49,684 nucleotides of DNA from a bacterium (GTDB lineage: Bacteria; Patescibacteriota; Saccharimonadia; Saccharimonadales; SZUA-47). Positions 43,788 through 49,684 of this stretch are shown piece by piece (the stretch's first letter is position 1; each line of letters opens with the position of its first letter). The stretch covers positions 1 through 49,684 of the forward strand of contig JAUHXF010000007.1 in NCBI GenBank assembly GCA_030427125.1, read 5' to 3'. The translations under genes and the position numbers were made by a program. The notes beneath the pieces are model-generated. The model was not told where the DNA came from and ran no database searches. It worked only from the letters and a program-made list of their open reading frames with translations.

Positions 43788-43822
43788 TTTTTGTTGCAAC
43801 ATATTTTTGCATTAATTCATAT
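43771..43822. promoter_or_regulatory. Divergent promoters sharing one -35 hexamer
   Basis: TTGCAA at 43794-43799 is its own complement and sits inside the palindrome TGTTGCAACA (43792-43801). Leftward it is 17 bp from -10 TATACT (43771-43776, winged-helix gene). Rightward it is 17 bp from TCATAT (43817-43822, priA). priA also has an extended -10-like TGAGATACT nearer its ATG, so the rightward assignment is less sure. Confidence 0.5.
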
Positions 43823-43845
43823 CAATTGATGAGATACTAGCTAGT

Positions 43846-45756
43846 ATGTACTACTTTGAGGTCGCAGTCGGTGTTGATAAGCACTGGAACAGTGCAGTCT
43901 TTACCTACGCGAGTGACGACAAGCTAGAAAAACACACTTTCGTTCGAGTGCCTTTTGGAGAGAAGAAAAAGCTCGGCTTAGTGCTGTATGCAGTTAAAAA
44001 ACCGTCGTTTGTCGTAAAGCCAATTATCGGAAAGTATGATGCCGCAATGGATGATGCCACATATAAATTCATGCAGTGGTTCAAAGCATTCTACGGAGCA
44101 AGTGACGGTCAAACATACGCACAGTTCTTACCAAGTTATGTCGGCAGGCAGCATATGAATAAATTTAACCAGCCAAATACAAGCGATCTTCCGCCACTAA
44201 CGGGCCCTCAAAAACACGCCGTTCAAGAAATAGGCGCAGCGCAAAAGACATCGGTACTGCGCGGCGTTACTGGTTCAGGAAAAACCCGAATCTACCTTGA
44301 GCTCATACGAAAAAATATAGCCGCTGGCAAAAATTCGTTAGTCCTCTACCCTGAAATAGCATTAACAAATCAGTTGGTTAGCGAGCTAGAAAAGCTTGGT
44401 CACGTCGTCCGATTTCACTCGCAACTCACAAACAAGGAGAGGTCTGAACTGTGGCAGCAGATAGCCTTATCAGACGAGTCGCTCATCATTACCGGACCGC
44501 GTTCATCACTATTTTTACCTCATAAAAATCTTGGCCTCATAATTATTGATGAAGCGCACGAAAGTAGCTTTAAACAAGAGAATGATATTCGGTACAACAC
44601 TTTGCTCGCTGCAGGTGGCCTAGCCAATGCACACGGCGCAAAACTCCTGCTCGGGAGTGCGACACCGCCAATAACTGAGACTGAGCTCATTCTGCGCAGC
44701 GGCGGCACGCTTGTTGAGCTTAATGAAAAAGCAATTACCTCGAACTACTCTCGAGAAGTTCATATTATCGACTTGAAAGACAAACAGAGCTTCAAGAAGC
44801 ATAATCTACTATCAGATGTACTGCTGCACTCTATAGAACATTCGCTCGAGAAGAATAAGCAGTCGCTCCTCTTTATTAATAGGCGCGGAACTGCAAAGCT
44901 TTTGTTTTGCGACAAGTGTGACTGGCAGGCAGAATGCGAAAAATGTGAACTCCCGATGACATATCATCACGATAAACATAAAATGATTTGCCACACATGT
45001 GGGCTGACAAAAACTGTACAGAAAACCTGTCCAGAGTGCGATAGTGCACTGTCTCTAAAGAGCCTAGGAAGCAAGGCGCTCGTAGAAGAAGTGTCTTCGC
45101 TGTTCCCAGAAGCAACTATAGGACGATTCGATAGCGATACAGTTGCAAACGATAGCTTTATTGAGCAATACGAAGACATAAAAGCCGGAAAAATAAACAT
45201 ACTTATCGGTACACAACAATTAGCAAAAGGCTTGGATTTACCAAATCTACGAACTGTAGGCGTTCTTCAAGCCGACTTGTCTATGCACTTTCCAGACTAT
45301 TCAAGCAGTGAGCGCACCTTTCAGCTCATCTCTCAAGTCGCCGGTAGAGTCGATCGTGGTCACGGGGATTCTGAGATAATCGTTCAGACTTTCCAACCGT
45401 CGAGCGATATTCTAGCAAAAGCACTTAAAGAGGATTGGGGTGCATTTCGCAGCAGTGAGATCAAAGAGCGAAAATCACATGGCTTTCCTCCAGACAAGTT
45501 CACTGCTAAAGTTATCGCTCGCGATAAGTCTATGACTAAAGCGATGAATACTCTTACGAAAGCGAAAAGCTCTATCCAGAAACAAGACAGTGCTGTAATC
45601 ATTGACGGTCCACTGCCCTCTTTCTACGCCAAGAAGAACGGCTATTACTATATGCAATTACAACTCCGGTCCTCTACACGATCTGCACTCTTGCGCGCAA
45701 CTGAATCATTACCGGCAACGTTAATTAAAGATTTTGACCCTCTCACCCTTCTGTAG
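43846..45756 (+). CDS. priA: Primosomal replication protein N' (helicase PriA)
   Basis: 636 residues, shorter than the ~730 of E. coli PriA, mainly in the N-terminal DNA-binding part. It restarts stalled replication forks by loading the replicative helicase. Walker A is GVTGSGKT (140-147) and Walker B/DEAH is at 235-238. Zinc-binding cysteine pairs interrupt the helicase core (CDKCDWQAECEKCELPM, CHTCGLTKTVQKTCPECDS). The helicase end motif SQVAGRVDRG and a C-terminal domain complete the fold. First gene of a rightward group with def and fmt, an order common in bacteria. Confidence 0.95.
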   Translation: MYYFEVAVGVDKHWNSAVFTYASDDKLEKHTFVRVPFGEKKKLGLVLYAVKKPSFVVKPIIGKYDAAMDDATYKFMQWFKAFYGASDGQTYAQFLPSYVGRQHMNKFNQPNTSDLPPLTGPQKHAVQEIGAAQKTSVLRGVTGSGKTRIYLELIRKNIAAGKNSLVLYPEIALTNQLVSELEKLGHVVRFHSQLTNKERSELWQQIALSDESLIITGPRSSLFLPHKNLGLIIIDEAHESSFKQENDIRYNTLLAAGGLANAHGAKLLLGSATPPITETELILRSGGTLVELNEKAITSNYSREVHIIDLKDKQSFKKHNLLSDVLLHSIEHSLEKNKQSLLFINRRGTAKLLFCDKCDWQAECEKCELPMTYHHDKHKMICHTCGLTKTVQKTCPECDSALSLKSLGSKALVEEVSSLFPEATIGRFDSDTVANDSFIEQYEDIKAGKINILIGTQQLAKGLDLPNLRTVGVLQADLSMHFPDYSSSERTFQLISQVAGRVDRGHGDSEIIVQTFQPSSDILAKALKEDWGAFRSSEIKERKSHGFPPDKFTAKVIARDKSMTKAMNTLTKAKSSIQKQDSAVIIDGPLPSFYAKKNGYYYMQLQLRSSTRSALLRATESLPATLIKDFDPLTLL

Positions 45757-45760
45757 AATT

Positions 45761-45790
45761 TTAGCTGTTTTTAAGTAGTTACGATACAAT
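45761..45790 (+). promoter_or_regulatory. Candidate promoter of def
   Basis: -10 TACAAT (45785-45790), 10 nt before the ATG at 45801. The -35 (TTAGCT, 45761-45766, 18 bp away) is weak. A transcript from here would be nearly leaderless; otherwise def is read from the priA promoter. Confidence 0.35.
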
Positions 45791-45800
45791 ACTGGCTATC

Positions 45801-46379
45801 ATGAGTGACAAACTAATAACACTACCCCACGAGAATCTACGTCAACGCTCAAAACGCGTGCCATTCGTCGACGATAAAATTAAGCAATTAATTGCTGAGA
45901 TGGAGAAAGCAACGCTTGACTGGGAAGCTACACGAGACCATGAAGTTGGTGTTGCGCTCGCCGCAGTACAAATAAATGTACTCAAACGAGTCGTTGTAAT
46001 ACGTAATAATTTTGACAACAAAAATGATAAAACGTTTCAGGTTTTTATTAATCCTGAAATTGCAAAATACGATGGTGACGTTGTTGAAGAGTTCGAAGGA
46101 TGCCTCAGTGTCAAGGACGTCTACGGTAAAGTTCCACGATACACTAAAGTAAAAATAAAGGCGAAAGATATCAACGGAAATGATGTAAGACTTACAGCGG
46201 AGGGATTCTTAGCCCGGGTCTTCCAGCATGAGATTGACCACACCAACGGCATGCTTTTTGTCGATAGAATCAAAGCCAATCCAGACGCGTTTCACAAGCT
46301 TGGCAACACTAACGGAAAGATCGTGAAGCTCGATGAAGACGAACGAAAAGCAATCTTCGAACAACTTTTCGAAGACTAA
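45801..46379 (+). CDS. def: Peptide deformylase
   Basis: 192 residues. Removes the formyl group from the N-terminal methionine of new proteins. The three family motifs are present: GVALAAVQ (usual GxGxAAxQ, with Ala for the second Gly), EGCLSV (metal-ligand Cys) and QHEIDH (two His ligands and the catalytic Glu). It overlaps fmt by 47 nt, so the enzymes that add and remove the formyl group are coupled. Confidence 0.95.
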   Translation: MSDKLITLPHENLRQRSKRVPFVDDKIKQLIAEMEKATLDWEATRDHEVGVALAAVQINVLKRVVVIRNNFDNKNDKTFQVFINPEIAKYDGDVVEEFEGCLSVKDVYGKVPRYTKVKIKAKDINGNDVRLTAEGFLARVFQHEIDHTNGMLFVDRIKANPDAFHKLGNTNGKIVKLDEDERKAIFEQLFED

Positions 46380-47247
46380 AATTATATTCATTGGTAGCGG
46401 TCCAGTCGCAGCGAAGAGTTTGAAGCTACTCTCCAACACGTTCGACATAGAAGCAGTAATTACCAAACCAACAACGCAATCAGAAATGGCCTCATCTGGA
46501 GGAGAATCTCCTGTATACACCGTTAGTTCACGATTAGAGCTAGACAAATTGATCGAACAAAATCGGTTTTCAAGCAGTGTTGCAGTGCTCATTGATTTCG
46601 GTATTATCGTTAGTCAAAAAGTAATTGATTACTTCACACACGGCATTATTAATAGCCACTTTTCGTTGCTGCCAAAATTGCGCGGTGCAGATCCAATATC
46701 TTTTTCAATCTTAGAAGGCCTAAAAGAAACGGGCGTTAGTTTAATGCTTCTCGTTGAAGCGATGGATGAAGGACCACTACTTGAGCAGAGAACCCTCTCT
46801 GTTGAACCCCACGACACAACGCCATCGCTTACCGATAAGCTTATTGAGCTCAGTTACACCATGCTTCATGACACGCTAGATAACTATATATCAGGAGACA
46901 TTTCGCCTGTAGCACAATCAGGAAAAGCAACATATACTCGAAAGCTCTCTAAGTCTGACGGTATACTTGATTGGTCCAAGCCTGCGGCGCAGCTAGAGCG
47001 GGAAATACGTGCATTTGCAGACTGGCCAAAAAGCAGAGCGACATTTAATGATATTGATTGCGTTATATTGAGATCTTCTGTACTAAGAAAGCAAGGAAAT
47101 CCAGGAGCATTATTTATCCATGATAAAGAACTTGCCGCGTACTGCAAAGAAGACTCCTTGCTGCTACACGAGCTTAAGCCAGCAGGCAAAAAAGCGATGC
47201 CCTCGCAAGCTTTTCTTGCTGGATACAAATCAAGAATTGGTTTATAG
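46333..47247 (+). CDS. fmt: Methionyl-tRNA formyltransferase
   Basis: 304 residues. Formylates initiator Met-tRNA using 10-formyl-tetrahydrofolate. Conserved features are the first strand KIIFIGSGPVAAKSL, the catalytic INSHFSLLPKLRGADPISFSIL block (Asn, His), GVSLMLLVEAMDEGPLL (catalytic Asp) and the C-terminal tRNA-binding part (KLSKSDGILDWSKPA, IRAFADWP). The ATG is inside def and gives about 15 extra N-terminal residues compared with the family. No other normal start codon lies nearer the conserved strand. Confidence 0.94.
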   Translation: MKTNEKQSSNNFSKTKIIFIGSGPVAAKSLKLLSNTFDIEAVITKPTTQSEMASSGGESPVYTVSSRLELDKLIEQNRFSSSVAVLIDFGIIVSQKVIDYFTHGIINSHFSLLPKLRGADPISFSILEGLKETGVSLMLLVEAMDEGPLLEQRTLSVEPHDTTPSLTDKLIELSYTMLHDTLDNYISGDISPVAQSGKATYTRKLSKSDGILDWSKPAAQLEREIRAFADWPKSRATFNDIDCVILRSSVLRKQGNPGALFIHDKELAAYCKEDSLLLHELKPAGKKAMPSQAFLAGYKSRIGL

Positions 47248-47249
47248 GC

Positions 47250-47939
47250 CTATTGTCGGGGTGGTTGGTACGGCTGAACAGGCGGCTGCTGTGGCTGTGG
47301 TGCTGGATTAGGATTTAGCGCTGGGTTAGAAACCTGTTGCTGCGGCTGGTTTTGCATTGGCGGCTGCTGTGGCTGTGGTGACATTGCAGGCTGCTGAAAT
47401 TGTGGTTGCTGTGGCTGAGGCTGCACTGGAGCAGGCGCTGCCACAGGTTGCTGTGGTGATGCGGTTACCGGGGGTTGTAGGGAGGGCTGTGACTGCTGTA
47501 TTGGTGCTTGTTGAAATTGTTGAGGACTCTGACTCTGTGGCGCCGGAGACGGCTGTGGGGCAGCAGGCTGCTGTGGCTGAGGCTGCACTGGAGCAGGCGG
47601 CTGCTGCATGTTCGGTGCTTGCTGAGCGGCCATGGCAGACTGCACAATTTGTGGTGCCACCTGTTTGATTTCGCCCTTCAGCTTATCTAATTCTTCTGCA
47701 ACCACTTGCTTATAATTCGGGAAGTTTGACTCAAGCCACTTAAGCGCCCCACCTTCGTCATTTTGCTTTATAAAACTCTCGAACTCATCAAGCTGTTCAT
47801 TGCTCATTCGCTCTGCAAGGCGCATGCCGACTCGCATCTCGAGTGTTTCATAGATGTGAGCAAGCATTTTGTTCTTGTCAGCGGGCGGTAGAGATCCAAG
47901 GCCTAGTTCGATTAAAAAGTTGTCGTCAAGTTTAAACAT
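47250..47939 (-). CDS. CPR-type small helical protein with Pro/Gln-rich tail
   Basis: 229 residues. The N-terminal ~80 residues (LDDNFLIELGLGSLPPADKNKMLAHIYETLEMRVGMRLAERMSNEQLDEFESFI) resemble the DUF5663 family, common in Patescibacteria; this is by recollection. It is followed by a short helix (EELDKLKGEIKQVAPQIVQSAM). The last ~135 residues are low-complexity Pro/Gln repeats (PQPQQPAAPQPSPAP). It begins 12 nt after the infB stop and is probably co-transcribed with it. Its stop lies 2 nt from that of the convergent fmt. Function is unknown. Confidence 0.8.
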   Translation of the reverse strand: MFKLDDNFLIELGLGSLPPADKNKMLAHIYETLEMRVGMRLAERMSNEQLDEFESFIKQNDEGGALKWLESNFPNYKQVVAEELDKLKGEIKQVAPQIVQSAMAAQQAPNMQQPPAPVQPQPQQPAAPQPSPAPQSQSPQQFQQAPIQQSQPSLQPPVTASPQQPVAAPAPVQPQPQQPQFQQPAMSPQPQQPPMQNQPQQQVSNPALNPNPAPQPQQPPVQPYQPPRQ

Positions 47940-47951
47940 ATTGTAATTCTA

Positions 47952-49684
47952 CTATTTCAGTGAGCGTTCCTTCAATTCTTTTGTAAAGAATTCGAGATTA
48001 TCGCCTTCCTGGAGGTTTAGCTTTGCTTCTGTCTCGAGCGTAACACCACACTCTTCACCCTTCTCTACGGTCTTTACTTCCTGAGGACCACGTTGCAAAC
48101 GGCTCGCATCCACTTCCATAATTGTTTCTTTGTCGCGAACAACACGAACTTTTGCGGGTACCATTATTGAGCCGACTGTCACTTCACCACCAGCAATAAC
48201 TTCTTTTTGCGTTGTCTTGAACACTTTCTTCACTTTGAGACGTCCAAGATCGGTCTCGATAACTTCAGGTGCGAGTAACTCAGATAGTTCTGCTTTCGCA
48301 TCATCTAATAGTTCATAGATAACATCGTATAGACGAACTTTAAGATTATCGCGAGCTGCTACTTGTCGCAGGCCAGTCGGTAGTGTTGCGTGGAAACCAT
48401 ACAGAATTGCTCCTGTTGAAGCTGCTAAGTGCATATCATTGTCAGTGAAAGCACCAACTCCTGATGAGATAACTTTAATTGCTACCTCCTCGGTATTAAG
48501 CGTCTTTAATGAGTCAATTACTGAAGTAACTGAACCCTGTACATCTGCACGAACAATAACATTCAGCTCTTGCAGCTCATTCCGGCGTGAAATGGCTCGA
48601 AGCAAGTCACTGTCTGATGCACCGGATAGACTACCACGGGCATCTTGAGATGCAGCAGCATCTTGGCTCTTTGCACGTGCTTCTTTCTCGTTCTTCACGA
48701 CTTCGAATGGCGTACCAAACTCAGGCAATGACTTAAAGCCACTCACATTAACAGGCGTTGATGGTCCTGCTTCGTCTATTGCTCCGCCAGTGGTGCTCTC
48801 AAGTGTTCGAACTTTACCGTAGACACCTCCGGCAACAAGAAAGTCACCCTTCGTAAGAGTCCCTTGTTCAACAAGCACTGATGCCATCGGACCCTTACCC
48901 TGCTCCATGTGTGACTCAATTACAAGTCCTTTCGCCAGACCCGTGTGCGTTGACTTCAAATCTTCAACATCTGTAGTGAGCAGAATCATATCGATGAGCT
49001 CATTAACGCCCTTACCGGTCTGCGCCGAAATAGGCATAACGATTGTATCTCCACCATAATCTTCTGGAATCAGCTCTTGCTCGGCAAGTTGCCCCTTCAG
49101 ACGATCGAGGTTAGCACCTTCTTTATCCATCTTGTTTGCGGCCACAATCATCTTAACCCCTGCTTTGCGAGCAAAACGGATAGCTTCAAGTGTCTGCGGC
49201 TTGATGCCATCGTCAGCAGCAATAACCACGACGACGAGATCTGTAAGATACGCACCATGTTCACGTAGCGCTGCAAAAGCCTCATGCCCTGGTGTATCTA
49301 GGAAAGTAATCTTCCGCCCGTCGTGATCTATCTGATAGGCCGAAATGTGCTGTGTAATACCGCCACTCTCGCCGTCTGCGACCTTCGCACCACGAATTCG
49401 ATCAAGCAATGATGTCTTCCCGTGATCAACATGGCCCATAACAGCAATCACCGGTGGACGACTAGTTGCATCAGGATCATCGGAAGTTTTCTGACGAGTC
49501 GGCATTGCAGCCTCTTCTTCGTTGAGCTTTAGCTCGGCTTCAATGCCAAGCTCTTCGACAATGATCTGTGCTGTATCAATATCGAGCCGCTCGTTAACAG
49601 TGAGCATCATACCGTTCTTAAATAGCTCACCAATCAGCTTGGTAACTGGTATTTCAAGTTTGTCGGCGAGGTCACCAACTGTAA
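47952..49684 (-). CDS. infB: Translation initiation factor IF-2 (5' part beyond the window)
   Basis: 577 codons visible; the frame stays open to the right edge, so the N-terminus is missing. Codons beyond the internal ATG at 49610 read TVGDLADKLEIPVTKLIGELFKNG, the usual N-terminal IF-2 domain, which shows that ATG is not the start. The GTPase motifs GHVDHGKTSLLD (G1), DTPGHEAF (G3) and NKMD (G4) are present, followed by domains II-IV (QGTLTKGDFLVAG; VIVRADVQGSVTSVIDSL; GYxxLE-like end GDNLEFFTKELKERSL). It places initiator fMet-tRNA on the 30S subunit; its partner-making enzyme fmt lies nearby on the opposite strand. Confidence 0.96.
   Translation of the reverse strand, partial: TVGDLADKLEIPVTKLIGELFKNGMMLTVNERLDIDTAQIIVEELGIEAELKLNEEEAAMPTRQKTSDDPDATSRPPVIAVMGHVDHGKTSLLDRIRGAKVADGESGGITQHISAYQIDHDGRKITFLDTPGHEAFAALREHGAYLTDLVVVVIAADDGIKPQTLEAIRFARKAGVKMIVAANKMDKEGANLDRLKGQLAEQELIPEDYGGDTIVMPISAQTGKGVNELIDMILLTTDVEDLKSTHTGLAKGLVIESHMEQGKGPMASVLVEQGTLTKGDFLVAGGVYGKVRTLESTTGGAIDEAGPSTPVNVSGFKSLPEFGTPFEVVKNEKEARAKSQDAAASQDARGSLSGASDSDLLRAISRRNELQELNVIVRADVQGSVTSVIDSLKTLNTEEVAIKVISSGVGAFTDNDMHLAASTGAILYGFHATLPTGLRQVAARDNLKVRLYDVIYELLDDAKAELSELLAPEVIETDLGRLKVKKVFKTTQKEVIAGGEVTVGSIMVPAKVRVVRDKETIMEVDASRLQRGPQEVKTVEKGEECGVTLETEAKLNLQEGDNLEFFTKELKERSLK

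Noticed and set aside
47357-47690. + strand open frames opposite the Pro/Gln-rich tail
   Set aside because: They are products of the CAG/CCA-rich repeat. The minus-strand frame has the family-like N-terminus and follows infB.

Overview
The window looks like chromosome from a Patescibacteria/CPR bacterium, most likely a Saccharibacteria-type lineage. This is inferred from gene style and not from a marker tree. The signs are a compact set of core genes (ileS, rplU, nrdR/nrdJ, ftsZ/ftsA, map, adk, yqeY, rpsU, priA, def, fmt, infB), a small CPR-type protein with a Pro/Gln-rich tail next to infB, and surface proteins of 2,600-3,300 residues. The genetic code is standard: TGA is a real stop for the gene ending at 12560 and for ftsZ, which argues against the TGA-recoded CPR groups.

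Positions 1-31061 hold a surface-protein region read entirely on the minus strand. From 30934 leftward come a 3,224-residue tail-fibre/beta-helix protein, a 2,602-residue Gly-rich/kelch/lectin-like protein, a single-span membrane protein, a secreted/membrane protein with a capsid-decoration-like domain, and a 3,314-residue tail-fibre-like protein ending in an S74 intramolecular chaperone. A paralogue of the first protein starts at 515 and runs off the left edge. No phage head, packaging or lysis genes are present, so I read this as a cellular adhesin locus and not a prophage. A REP-associated tyrosine transposase (736-1362) sits between two giant genes and is preceded by a pair of 23-25 bp palindromes. 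The same pair, at the same 56-nt period, recurs at 34972-35050.

The most unusual structure is a run of hairpins at 30541-30990. It covers the leader and first ~130 codons of the 3,224-residue protein. Six hairpins lie in the coding region, four of them sharing a 15-nt loop core in one reading frame, and two lie in the leader. Most mismatches seen on the + strand become G.U pairs on the minus strand, so the folding unit appears to be the mRNA (or minus-strand ssDNA). A similar hairpin followed by seven Ts, resembling an intrinsic terminator, lies inside the 5' coding part of the paralogue at 433-464.

Positions 31098-49684 are housekeeping. rplU has its own promoter and terminator. ileS is preceded by a T-box riboswitch with a terminator. 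nrdR-nrdJ are preceded by two NrdR boxes, one exactly filling the promoter spacer, and nrdJ has a highly structured leader. ftsA and ftsZ each have a promoter. rpsU-yqeY-adk-map form a tight operon. A winged-helix regulator and priA diverge from promoters that may share one -35 hexamer. def and fmt overlap and converge on the infB/Pro-Gln-rich gene pair. Several housekeeping promoters lie so close to their start codons that the mRNAs should be nearly leaderless, in contrast to the long structured leaders of the giant genes.
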